Below, in pieces: positions 37,996 to 46,843 of a stretch of 64,000 nt of DNA. Under the pieces are notes generated by a model that searched no databases, had not been told where the DNA came from, and was given only the letters and a program-made list of their open reading frames with translations. The number at the start of each line of letters is the position of its first letter. Position 1 is the first letter of the stretch. Source of the stretch: CAWHQZ01 sp963831645 (GTDB lineage: Bacteria; Pseudomonadota; Alphaproteobacteria; Rhizobiales; Aestuariivirgaceae); assembly GCA_963831645.1 (NCBI GenBank), contig CAWHQZ010000017.1, positions 248,001 to 312,000 of the forward strand. The letters run 5' to 3'. Made by a program: the position numbers and the translations under genes.

Positions 37996-38832
37996 ATGAA
38001 CGTCCCCCCGCGCTGTCTTCAGCGCGGGGAGACCCGCCGGCAGTTTCTCAAGCTTGGGCTTGTGCGACTGGCTCTGGCTGCCCTCATGTGGCCCGCCTGC
38101 GTCGCTCACGCCGGGGCGGAGGAGATCATCACCGATCTCGAGCTCGTGCTGGCCGTCGACGCCTCGGGCAGCGTCGATGACGACGAGTTCGAGCTTCAGG
38201 TTCAGGGCATCGCCGCGAGTTTCCGCGACCCCGCGGTGCTGCAGGCGATCGCCCGGGGTCCGGCCCGGAGCATCGCGGTCAACATGCTGCTGTGGGCCGA
38301 GCACAGCGTGCCAAAGCAGACAACCGGCTGGTTCGTCATCGCCTCGCCGTCGGACGCCGAACGCTTTGCAGCCGTAGTGACCGCTTTTCCGCGCAACGTC
38401 ACCGGCGCGACGGGCATGGGCGAGGGCCTTGCCGCCGCCTTGCGCTCGCTCGAGGACAACGGCATCGAGGCGCCTCGCCGAGTGGTCGATGTTTCAGGCG
38501 ACGGCGCCGAAACGCCCGCCCGCGACTATGCGGTGATGATGCCGCAGGCTCGCATCATGGCCTACTCGCGCGGAGTGACCGTCAACGGCCTCGCCATCCT
38601 CGGCAGCGAGCCGGGTCTCGCCGAGTGGTACGCCGGGCATGTGCTGGTCGGCCGCGGCAGTTTTCTCGAGATCGCCCGGGACTACGGCGCCTTCGCCGCG
38701 GCCATGCGACGCAAACTGCTGCAGGAGATCGAGCGCCTGCCGCGCCTGTCGCTGAACTATTTCCCTCCCCCTTGCGGGGAGGGATCAAGGGTGGGGGTCA
38801 ATCCGGCCATGCCGCCGTACCCCCACCCCTGA
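37996..38832 (+). CDS. DUF1194 (von Willebrand A-like) secreted protein, copy 4
   Basis: This 278-residue protein carries a Tat-like leader (TRRQFLKLGLVRLALAALM), then DASGSVDDDEF (MIDAS), TGATGMGEGLAAALRSLE and DVSGDGAETPA, where RNN of the other copies is replaced by AET. It is the last gene of the Tat/GMC cluster. The last about 22 residues (PPPCGEGSRVGVNPAMPPYPHP) are encoded by a palindromic repeat at 38766-38861, so the native stop may have been replaced. Function of the family is not known. Confidence 0.85.
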   Translation: MNVPPRCLQRGETRRQFLKLGLVRLALAALMWPACVAHAGAEEIITDLELVLAVDASGSVDDDEFELQVQGIAASFRDPAVLQAIARGPARSIAVNMLLWAEHSVPKQTTGWFVIASPSDAERFAAVVTAFPRNVTGATGMGEGLAAALRSLEDNGIEAPRRVVDVSGDGAETPARDYAVMMPQARIMAYSRGVTVNGLAILGSEPGLAEWYAGHVLVGRGSFLEIARDYGAFAAAMRRKLLQEIERLPRLSLNYFPPPCGEGSRVGVNPAMPPYPHP

Positions 38833-38861
38833 CCCCTCCCCGCAAAGGGGAGGGGAATTGG
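38766..38861. repeat. palindromic repeat between convergent genes
   Basis: A CCCTCCCCCTTGCGGGGAGGG unit at about 38763-38784 and its near-complement CCCCTCCCCGCAAAGGGGAGGGG at about 38835-38857 flank a GGTGGGGGT/ACCCCCACC pair. The whole forms one large hairpin. It lies exactly between the ends of the convergent DUF1194 gene and the ABC gene, where it could act as a bidirectional terminator as well as being a mobile intergenic repeat. It supplies the end of the DUF1194 protein. Confidence 0.75.
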
Positions 38862-40992
38862 TCACGCGCTGGGTGCGCTGACCGTCGCCTGTTGGCGCTT
38901 GATCTCAGGCGCGCCTTTCGAGAGCGCGATCACCGGCTCCATTCCTCTCAGCACGTCGTCGGGCAGATGGCACAGGATCTTGTGTCCGCCGCCCATGTCC
39001 TTGACCGGCGGCATCTCCGTTTCGCAGATGGCCCCGATCTTGCGATGACACCGGGTCTGGAACGGACAGCCGGACGGCGGGTTCATGGGCGAGGGCAGCT
39101 CGCCCTTGAGCACGATGTGCTTCTTCTTCACCGACGTGTCGGCGATCGGCACCGCCGACAGCAGCGCCTCCGTGTAGGGGTGGTAGGGCGGAGCGAACAC
39201 CTCATCGGTGGTGCCTTGCTCCATGATCAGGCCGAGATACATCACCACCACCCGGTCGGCGAGATAGCGCACCACCGACAAATCGTGACTGATGAAGATC
39301 ATGGTGGTCCGCCGATCGCGCTGGATGTCGGTCAGGAGCCCGGTGATCGCCGCCTGCACCGAGACATCGAGCGCCGAGACCGGTTCGTCGGCGACCACCA
39401 CCGCAGCGTTGCCGCCGAAGGCGCGGGCGATGCCGATGCGCTGTTTCTGGCCGCCCGACAGCTGGCGCGGCTTGCGGAAGGCGAACTCGCGCGGCAGCTT
39501 GACGAGATCGAACATCTCGAACATCCGGCGGCGGATTTCCTCCGGCTCGGAGGCGACGCCGAACTTCTTGATGACGCGGGCCACCTGCCGGCCGACGGAA
39601 TGGCTGGGGTTGAGGGTTTCGAATGGGTTCTGGAACACCAGCTGCAGCGAGCCGACGAGCTGCGGATCACGTGACTGCACCGGCAGGTGCGAGATGTCTT
39701 TGCCGTTGATCATCACTTCCCCTTCGGTCGCTTCCTCCAGCCCCATGAGCACCTTGGCGAATGTGGTCTTGCCGCAGCCCGGACTCCCCGACGATCGCCA
39801 CGGTCTCGGCCTCGCGGGCCGTGAAGTCGAGCTTTTCGTTGGCCTTGACGAAGCGGCTGCGCTTGCCGCTGAACATGGCGGCGAGGGAATTGTCGCGGAT
39901 CTCGTAGTGTTTCTTCATGTTGCTGACGACGAGAACCGGCGGGCCGATCCTCATCGGCTCTTGCGTGCGTCCGCCCGCGGCCTTGGCCTCCCAGTCGATC
40001 TCCCGATAGCGCGCGCAGCGCACTGCATGACCGGGGTCGTCCGCGACATCGAGCATGGCGATCGGCTTGTCGCAGGTGCCCGGGCGGAAATGATCGCAGC
40101 GCGGCCCGAACGAGCAGCCGGGTGGCCGCTCGGCCGGCAGCGGCAGCTGGCCGCGGATGGCGAGCAGCGGGCGGGCAAACCGGTCGGTGCCGGGCAGCGG
40201 GATGGAGTTGAACAGGCCGCGCGTATAGGGATGGCGCATCTGGTCGAAGACCTGCTTGACCGAGCCGTGCTCGACCGCGTGGCCCGAGTACATGACCGAA
40301 ATCTTGTGGCAGGTTTCGAGGATGAGCCCCAGGTTGTGCGAGATGTAGAGCATCGAGGTGCCGAACTCGCGGGAAATGTCCTTGATGAGCTCGATGATGC
40401 CGGCTTCCACCGTTACGTCGAGGGCGGTCGTCGGCTCATCGAGCAACAGCAGCTTGGGGTTGGACAGGAGCGCCATGGCGATGAGCACGCGCTGCTGCTG
40501 GCCGCCCGACAGCTGGTGCGGAAAGGCATTCATGATCCTTTCCGGATCGGGCAGGCGCACCTTGGATAGAAGCTCCATGGAGCGCTGGCGGGCTACCTTG
40601 TCGCTTATGCCCTGGTGGATCACCAGCACTTCGGAGAGTTGGTCTCCCGACCGCATCGACGGATTGAGCGAAGCCATGGGCTCCTGGTACACCATGGCGA
40701 TCTGCGAGCCGCGGATGCTTCTGAGTTCTTCCTCGGAAAGAGCGGTGATGTCGCGGCCCATGAACTTGATCGAGCCGCCGGTGATGGCGCCGTTCTTGCC
40801 CATGTGGCGCATGACGGCGAGCGCCACCGTCGACTTGCCGCATCCCGACTCGCCGACCAGTCCAACCGCTTCGCCGGGCATCACGGTGAGATTGAAATCG
40901 ACCACCGCCGGCACCGCACCGCGCCGCGTGTAGTAGCTGATGCAGAGGTCCCTGCACTCGAGGACGGGTTCGGCGGAATCGTGGGCGGCCAT
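38862..40992 (-). CDS. fused double ATPase of a Dpp/Opp-type ABC importer, one frameshift
   Basis: The product is about 709 residues after removing one extra G near 39774. It has two complete ABC modules. The first (residues 1-330) is DppD-like, with GESGCGKST, QEPMASLNPS, LSGGQQQRVL and LLDEPTTALD, plus a CSFGPRCDHF cysteine tail. The second, DppF-like, has its Walker A restored by the correction (GESGCGKTT), then QNPFETLNPS, LSGGQKQRIG and VADEPVSALD, plus CPFQTRCHRK. It drives import of a peptide-like or other small solute. The two permeases are directly upstream. Confidence 0.88.
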
Positions 40993-41002
40993 GGGTGTTG
41001 CC

Positions 41003-41892
41003 TCAGTCCCTGAGCGAAATTTCCCTGAGGCCGTCGGCGAGCATGTTGAGGCCGAGCACCATCGAGGACACCGCCGCAGCGGGCCACAGCATGGCGTTGG
41101 CGCCGAACGAGCCGAACTTCTGCGCGGCGTTGATCATGCTGCCCCAATCCGGCTCGGGGGCGGCAGGCCGAGCCCCAGATACCCGAGGAGCGCGATGGTG
41201 ATGGTCACATAGCCCATGCGCAGGCAGGCATCGACGATCAGCGGCCCGCGCGCATTGGGCAGAAGCTCCACGAGCATGATGTAGAGCGGGCGTTCGCCGC
41301 GCACCTGTGCGGCGGCGATGTAGTCGCGCGTCTTCAGGTCGAGCACGATGCCGCGCACGATGCGCATGACCTGCGGACCCGTGGCGAGCGTCACCGCCAT
41401 GATGATGTTGAGCGGGGTGGCGCCGAGCGTACCGATGATCACCAGATAGAGCACGATCAGCGGGAACGACATGACGAGGTTGCCGATGAAGCTCAGGATA
41501 TCGTCCCACCAGCCGCCGAGGTAGCCGGCCGCCACTCCCATCAGCATGCCGGTCACGTAGGCGCTGATGGTGGCGAGGCCGGCCCAGATGAACACCCGCT
41601 GGGCGCCCCAGATCAGCCGCGACAGGATATCACGGCCGATATCGTCGGTGCCGAGCCAGAAGAACACGCCGTCTTTGGCCTCGGTCAGGGGCTTGGCGAG
41701 AAGGTGGCTCGAGAATTGCGCGAGCGGGTCCTTGATCGGCAGGATCGGCGCCAGGATGGCCAGCACCAGCCAGAACAGGACGATGGCGAGGCCGACCATG
41801 CCGATGTTGGATTCCCGGAGCAGTGCGATCGCCGAGAGCAGCCGCTCGGGCAGGCCCTTGCGGGCCGGCATCGGGAGAGCGAGATCGGTCAT
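41003..41892 (-). CDS. Dpp/Opp-type ABC permease (DppC-like), one frameshift
   Basis: The product is about 296 residues after adding one missing base near 41150 in a C-run. It has an N-terminal PMPARKGLPERLLSAIALLRESNIGMVG segment, about six spans, and the EAA loop region (ALRVRGERPLYIMLVE-like VRGERPLYIMLVELLPNARG). The end is GSMINAAQKFGSFGANAMLWPAAAVSSMVLGLNMLADGLRE, as in DppC. It starts 13 bases after the DppB-like gene and ends 11 bases before the ATPase gene, so all three are one operon. Confidence 0.87.
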
Positions 41893-41904
41893 GGGCGGCG
41901 GGCC

Positions 41905-42837
41905 TCAGTTGAAGCGGATGCGCGGATTGAGATAGGTGTAGCCGACTTCGGAGATGAATTGCGTGGCCACGGCAAGGGCCACCGCGATCATGGTGCAGGC
42001 CTCCACCACATAGATGTCCTGGAACTGCGCCGCCTCATAGAGGCGCCGGCCGAAACCGTCGTAGGCGAACACCACTTCGGTGACGATGACGCCTGACAGG
42101 AGATAGTTGATCTGCAGAACCATCACCGTGAAGGGGGCGATCATGGCGTTGCGCAGCGCGTGTTTCATGACCACCCGCCTGAACGGCATGCCCTTGAGAG
42201 TCGCGGTGCGGACGTATTGCGAGTTCATGACCTCGCCCATGGAGGCCCGCATCATCCGCGTGTAGTAGCCGAAGTTGAAGATGACGAGCACGGCCACCGG
42301 CAGGATCAGCTCCTTGCGGAACCAGGCCGCCGGGCCGGCCGAGGTGCCGGGCAGCCAGTCGAGCCAGTAGACGAAGATGGCCAGCAGGAAGGTGGCAGAG
42401 GCGAATTCCGGCACCGACGTCGTGATGACCGAAAGGAAGGAGATGCCGCGATCGCGGAAGCTGCCTTCGGCGATGCCGGCCAGCACGCCGAGCACCAGCG
42501 AAATTGCCACGGTGAGCGTGAACACCCATGCGGCCAGGATGCCGGTGTTGGCGAGCGCCGGCCAGATGATGTTGCCGACCGGCTTGTCGGTCTGAATGGA
42601 GGTGCCGAAATCGCCGGTAAAGAAGTTGAACAGCCAGGTCAGGTAGCGCTTCAGGAAGGGTTCGTTGTAGCCGTTCTGCTCGAGCCAGGCCATGCGCTGG
42701 TCTGGCAGCGAGTACTGGCCGAGCACCTTGATGGCGACGAGCTCCTTGTCGTGCTCGAACAGAAGGTAGAGCAGGAAAGACGACACCACCATGATGAGCG
42801 CCATCATGGCGAGCCGGCGTCCGATCAACGGCAGCAT
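41905..42837 (-). CDS. Dpp/Opp-type ABC permease (DppB-like)
   Basis: This 310-residue protein has an N-terminal GRRLAMMALIMVVSSFLLYLLFE span, a periplasmic loop, and a further five spans, with the EAA-like RTATLKGMPFRRVVMKHALRNAMI loop and the LSGVIVTEVVFAYDGFGRRLYEA ending typical of DppB. It is the first gene of a B-C-(DF) operon. No substrate-binding protein gene occurs within the window; it would lie upstream, where the sequence past 42837 carries only remnants and an IS element. Confidence 0.9.
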   Translation of the reverse strand: MLPLIGRRLAMMALIMVVSSFLLYLLFEHDKELVAIKVLGQYSLPDQRMAWLEQNGYNEPFLKRYLTWLFNFFTGDFGTSIQTDKPVGNIIWPALANTGILAAWVFTLTVAISLVLGVLAGIAEGSFRDRGISFLSVITTSVPEFASATFLLAIFVYWLDWLPGTSAGPAAWFRKELILPVAVLVIFNFGYYTRMMRASMGEVMNSQYVRTATLKGMPFRRVVMKHALRNAMIAPFTVMVLQINYLLSGVIVTEVVFAYDGFGRRLYEAAQFQDIYVVEACTMIAVALAVATQFISEVGYTYLNPRIRFN

Positions 42838-43374
42838 GATGAGCCCACCTCCCTTTCAGTCGTTGCCTGACCGCTGGCGAGCGGCGGCAATCTTATTGAG
42901 TCCCTTACCATGCCTGCGCGTGTGGCGCATCACAACCCTGCGCGAGGCTCGGGGATCACGCGCATTTGGGAGTTCACGCATGACTTCTTCTGCTCACGCA
43001 ACTTTCCCGATTGCCCCGGCGCCTCCTGCTCGGGTCAAAATCGCCTAAAATAGGTAAAAATAGGCGGCGGTCTTATTGCAGAGCGTCAGTCTGGCGGCGC
43101 GCGGTCGATCGGCACTTCGAAACCAGCCATTGTTGAATCCATACCAGTAGCGCTGTTCTCTATTTGTTCTAGCACACGCAACGGCAAATGTCCAACTGCG
43201 AATGTCGAGGAAACAATCGTAACCCGACACCGTGAGCAGCCGCATGAAGGTCCGCAGCGCTCGCCGGCGCCCGAGCACCGCGTCGTCCTCCTGGAGGCGC
43301 AGCGCGCTGGTGACGGCGCCTCGGGGCGAAGTGCATCCTCGGGCTGGCGGGGGAAGGCGCCCTGGGCTACACCC
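42838..43374. other. non-coding gap upstream of the ABC operon
   Basis: No gene is convincing in these 537 bases. The first part has a plausible promoter region for the leftward ABC operon. An unusual CCTAAAATAGGTAAAAATAGG stretch lies at 43042-43064. The remainder, 43065-43374, shows shifted open frames that look like broken coding sequence, ending in the VapC remnant described next. Confidence 0.4.
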
Positions 43375-43545
43375 TGGCCGCGCATTCACGAATTTCTGGC
43401 CATTGCGACCCACCCCAGGATTTATGCTCCGCCTACAACCATCGAGACAGCGCTGGATCAGGTGCAAGCATGGCTCGAATCGCCAGGCCTGATCTTGATT
43501 TCCGAATCGGAAAACTACTGGGGAGCAGCTCAGTGGCATTCTTCG
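43375..43545 (+). pseudogene. VapC-family PIN toxin, C-terminal remnant
   Basis: In this frame the sequence reads WPRIHEFLAIATHPRIY, then a PPTTIETALDQVQAWLES segment and SENYWGAAQ. This matches the C-terminal half of VapC-type PIN ribonucleases (WPVVHEFLAIVTHPRIY ... AWLESP). No start or N-terminal acidic catalytic residues are present, and the frame upstream is broken, so it is a remnant, probably of a toxin-antitoxin pair damaged before or during IS arrival. Confidence in the family is moderate because it is only about 55 residues. Confidence 0.6.
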
Positions 43546-43702
43546 CGCCGGGCGCTCCCGCGACGAACAGGGAGGGACGCCTATGGGAGGAAGGCTAGCA
43601 GGGTTGCGCCACTTCGCCAACGAATGCAGGGATAGCCTAACCGACGCTTATGCCCCGGAAGCGGACGCCCAGCATGTTACGCTTTGTGCCAAAACCGGAA
43701 AC

Positions 43703-43718
43703 TAGCCCATGTTTGACA
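43703..43718. repeat. left terminal inverted repeat of the IS
   Basis: The left end reads CTAGCCCATGTTTGAC; its exact complement stands at the right end, 45732-45747. Just inside, the left continues ACTTTGG and the right TAATTGACTT, so similarity stops at 16 bases. Confidence 0.85.
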
Positions 43719-43879
43719 CTTTGGAGAGGGTAGTGGGCGCTAAGTGATTGAGATTGCACGGGCGGGAGGTTGGTTTTGTTGATTTTGTAGGGACAGAGAT
43801 GTGTCTGACACTTCCAGGTATTTGTTGCGAATCGCGTTAGGTTGCGCCATGTTGCAGGGACAACGCCTGGGAGGGGCCC

Positions 43880-45679
43880 GTGTTTCTGCGCGTCGTCAGA
43901 GCGGCTGGCAGCAAAGGCGTCAAGCATGAGTATCTGCGCCTGGTCGAAGCCTATCGCGACAGCGCCGGCAAGACGCAACACCGCACCATCGTCAATCTCG
44001 GCCGCATGGATGTGCTGGCCGCCCATCTCGATCTCGGCAGGCTCGGGCGCCTGTTGCGCGGCGAAAAGCCTGCCGATCACGGCCACGATGCTGGCCTGCG
44101 GCGCCAGGACGTGGCGGCCATTGGCGCGTGGGATTGGGGGCCGGCGCTGGCGACGCGTCAGATCTGGAACGAACTGGGTCTCGATGGCGTGCTGGCGGGG
44201 CTTGGCGGCCGCGGCCGCGACGACGGGGTGATGCTGAACGAGCGGGCGCTGGTGCTGGTGGCCAATCGTCTCGCCAGCCCCGGCAGCGAGCATGGACTGG
44301 CGCGCTGGCTGGAGACCGATTTCGTCTGCGATCGCCGCGGCCGGCGGTGGATGGCGGCGTGGCGCGACGACACGGAGCGCAAGGCCAGCCGCAGCCCGCG
44401 GGTGCGCGTGGCCGCCGGCCAATTGCAGCATTGGTACCGCACCCTGGACCAGTTGCTCGCCCGCAAGGCGAAGATCGAGCAGGCGCTGTTTGTACGGCTG
44501 CGCGACCTGTTCTCGCTCGAGGTCGACATGGTGTTCTACGACCTGACCTCGACCTACTTCGAGGGCAAGGGGCCGCCCGGGACCGGCGCCCACGGCCACA
44601 GCCGCGACGGCAAGCCGCGCAACGTGCAGGTTCTGGTCGGCTTGGTGCTGGTCGATGGCTGGCCGATCGCCCATCACGTGTTTGAGGGCAACTGGCGCGA
44701 TGCCAGGACCGTGCCCGATGTCGTCGGCGACCTGGAGCGACGCTTCGGGCTCAAACGCATCGTCCTGGTCGGCGACCGCGGCATGGTGACGAGCCGGAAC
44801 CTCGACGACCTGCGCGGCGGTGGTCACGGCTACATCGTCGGTCGCAACCGCCGCCGCAGCGGCGAGGTGTTCGACTATATCCAGAGCGCCACCGGACCGT
44901 GGATCGAGTGCCCGGTCGGCATCACGGCGCGCGAGAAGGCGACGTCACCCAAGACGCTGGTTCAGGAAGTCGCCGCCACCTGGCCGGGCGTGCGCGTGTT
45001 CGTCGTCCACTCCGAAGAACGCCTGGCGTTCGAGCGCGCCCACCGCACCAAGGCCATGGACAAGGTGCGCACCAAGCTCGAAAAGCTGGAGCGGCGCGTC
45101 GCCACGGGCAAGCTCAAGGCGGCCCAGAAAATCGGCGCTGCCGCAGCCCGCATCCTGGCCCGCAATCATGGCCATCGTTATTACGACTGGTCATATGAGA
45201 ACGGGCGCTTCCGTTTCTTCGAGCATCCCGTCCATTTCACCCGCGAGCAGGCCTGCGAGGGCAAATACGTCATCCAGACCGAAGAGCCCAATCTGTCGGC
45301 CGTCGATGCGGTGCGGCTTTACAAGGAGCTCTCGGAGGTCGAGCGCGCCTTCGCCAATCTCAAGGACGTCCTCGACATGCGGCCGATCTATCACCGCACC
45401 GCCGGTCGCGTCGAGGCGCATATCTTCGTCGCCGCCTTGGCGTTCCTGGTTCACCGCGGCATCGAAAAGAAGCTCAAGGCCGCCGGTCTCGATCTCTCCG
45501 CCACGCATGCACTCCAAGCCCTTAAGTCCGTGCGGGTCGTCGATATCGATCTCGGCGACGGCTCCACCAAGCGCTCCGTCACACGCGGCACCCAGCGCGC
45601 CGCCGCGGTGCTGCAGGCTCTCGCTATCAACGACATCAATCCGCCCACCCCGCCACAACGAGACCAAATCGTCGTGTAG
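43880..45679 (+). CDS. IS1634-family DDE transposase
   Basis: This 599-residue protein has catalytic acids in FYDLTSTYFEG (first D near residue 220), VGDRGM (second D, near 296) and SEVERAF (E, near 492), typical of IS1634 within the IS4 group. The N-terminus KHEYLRLVEAYRDSAGKTQHRTIVNLGR is the classic IS1634 start, and the beginning is a GTG at 43880. The gene appears intact, with no frameshift, and lies inside perfect inverted repeats, so this IS may be active. It inserts by cut-and-paste. Confidence 0.93.
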   Translation: MFLRVVRAAGSKGVKHEYLRLVEAYRDSAGKTQHRTIVNLGRMDVLAAHLDLGRLGRLLRGEKPADHGHDAGLRRQDVAAIGAWDWGPALATRQIWNELGLDGVLAGLGGRGRDDGVMLNERALVLVANRLASPGSEHGLARWLETDFVCDRRGRRWMAAWRDDTERKASRSPRVRVAAGQLQHWYRTLDQLLARKAKIEQALFVRLRDLFSLEVDMVFYDLTSTYFEGKGPPGTGAHGHSRDGKPRNVQVLVGLVLVDGWPIAHHVFEGNWRDARTVPDVVGDLERRFGLKRIVLVGDRGMVTSRNLDDLRGGGHGYIVGRNRRRSGEVFDYIQSATGPWIECPVGITAREKATSPKTLVQEVAATWPGVRVFVVHSEERLAFERAHRTKAMDKVRTKLEKLERRVATGKLKAAQKIGAAAARILARNHGHRYYDWSYENGRFRFFEHPVHFTREQACEGKYVIQTEEPNLSAVDAVRLYKELSEVERAFANLKDVLDMRPIYHRTAGRVEAHIFVAALAFLVHRGIEKKLKAAGLDLSATHALQALKSVRVVDIDLGDGSTKRSVTRGTQRAAAVLQALAINDINPPTPPQRDQIVV

Positions 45680-45731
45680 TGACAAAATCAACTCCCGGCC
45701 CTAGAAAAATCAACGGCTTACAAGTCAATTA

Positions 45732-45747
45732 GTCAAACATGGGCTAG
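45732..45747. repeat. right terminal inverted repeat of the IS
   Basis: The sequence GTCAAACATGGGCTAG is the exact reverse complement of the left end at 43703-43718. Confidence 0.85.
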
Positions 45748-45759
45748 TCTAATCTCTCG

Positions 45760-45975
45760 TCACGGGGCAGCTATCGTCTTCATTTCACCCTCGAACTTTG
45801 ACAATTCACCGATATCGCTGATCCAAGGTTGTGCAGCCTCTGCCCGGCCTCTCCCTACTGTTCCGACCTTTGAATAGTTCGGGAACAGGTCGTCGATCAG
45901 TGTGACGTCGTAGCCTTTCTGAGCCAGGTAAGAACTCGCAACGGCGGCGCGTTGCCCAGAGCTACAATGATGCCG
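45760..45975 (-). pseudogene. rhodanese-domain C-terminal remnant
   Basis: Reading leftward from 45975 the frame gives HHCSSGQRAAVASSYLAQKGYDV, then TLIDDLFPNYSKV. This matches the rhodanese active-site loop (Cys-x2-Gly-x-Arg) and the following helix. The N-terminal half of the domain is missing: the frame directly follows the stop of the lytic transglycosylase gene and has no start of its own. It is therefore a truncated gene fragment, possibly left by the same rearrangement that brought the IS element, whose right end lies 12 bases away. Confidence 0.65.
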
Positions 45976-46422
45976 TTATTTGGGCTTTAGCCCAGTCTCT
46001 TCGAGGAGACCCTTGCGCTTGGCGTCGTAATAATAGCCTCGCGCGTATAGCCGCATAGCGCGGTCGGCATTGCCGCCCGCCACCAGGTAGGCGCCGGCCA
46101 AATACCTGCCACCATATTTGAGATTGATTTCGGGATTGAGGAGCCCTTTGGCCGGGCCCCGATAACCCATGCTCTTGGCGGTGGCATATTTGATCTGCAT
46201 CAGGCCCCAATTGCCGCGACGGTGGATCGCGGCGTTGTAATTGCTCTCCCGTTTGATGACACGATGGAGAAGCTTCTCGGGCAGGCCATATTCCGCCGCG
46301 CAGGCGGCGATGAGCATCTCGAGACCGGCCGACGGCTCCGCCGCGCTTGCGGAGAACCCGCCGCTCAGAAATCCGCCGAGCACAATCAGAATGACCGCGA
46401 GCCGCCGCTTCATCCACTTCAC
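45976..46422 (-). CDS. lytic transglycosylase (SLT domain)
   Basis: This 148-residue protein has a signal peptide (residues 1-27, ending SASAAEP), then a compact SLT domain: LLHRVIKRESNYNAAIHR (catalytic Glu in RES), GNWGLMQIKYATAKSMGY, NLKYGGRYLAGAY. It cleaves peptidoglycan glycan strands without hydrolysis. It resembles small transglycosylases associated with secretion systems or phages but stands alone here. It lies upstream of the rhodanese remnant and downstream of a gap of about 420 bases. Confidence 0.87.
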   Translation of the reverse strand: MKWMKRRLAVILIVLGGFLSGGFSASAAEPSAGLEMLIAACAAEYGLPEKLLHRVIKRESNYNAAIHRRGNWGLMQIKYATAKSMGYRGPAKGLLNPEINLKYGGRYLAGAYLVAGGNADRAMRLYARGYYYDAKRKGLLEETGLKPK

Positions 46423-46843
46423 CCCTCGACGGAACAGCGGTAACCCTTTCCGCGCGGAAGTTCAATTCCCTTGCGGCGGCGCAGCGATCTGCAAGCGCCT
46501 TGGCAATGTCGGCTTCCCATATGCCGCGGGCCCGTGAGCTGAGCCCGGCGGCCGAACGACCGGCCGCCGCTCAGGCCAATCGAGATGCTTGAGCTCGGCG
46601 AAGGCCTGTTCGATGGGCTTCAGGTCGGACGATTTCGTCTCCGAAGGCTCGATCTCCCGGATCCATGGTGGTCGCCATCGCGATCGTTCGCCATCCCCTT
46701 CGTCTGCTTGTGCCCGGCCCATGCTTCCTTCTCGTCATTTCCTTCAAAACCCGGGAATCGGTTCGGGCGATCGCTGGCCGGCCATCTTGTCGCGGGAACT
46801 GCGCGGGTGGTGCTAAGAACACCGCTGGGCTATTACTTAATCC
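46423..46843. other. non-coding gap before the hybrid sensor kinase
   Basis: The 421 bases between the divergent transglycosylase and kinase genes show no supported gene; overlapping open frames have no family pattern. The region probably carries both promoters. Confidence 0.35.

Larger units (their letters stand above)
43703..45747 (+). mobile_element. IS1634-type insertion sequence, complete
   Basis: The element is about 2,045 bases, bounded by 16-base perfect inverted repeats, CTAGCCCATGTTTGAC at 43703-43718 and its complement at 45732-45747. It carries a single transposase gene reading inward from the left end. Because CTAG is itself palindromic, the outer four bases could be a target duplication rather than element DNA. 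The insertion separates the VapC remnant from a rhodanese remnant and marks the start of a sparser region. Confidence 0.88.

Noticed and set aside
43045..43620. 191-codon minus-strand frame left of the IS element
   Set aside because: No family pattern; the opposite strand carries the VapC remnant, which explains the open frame.
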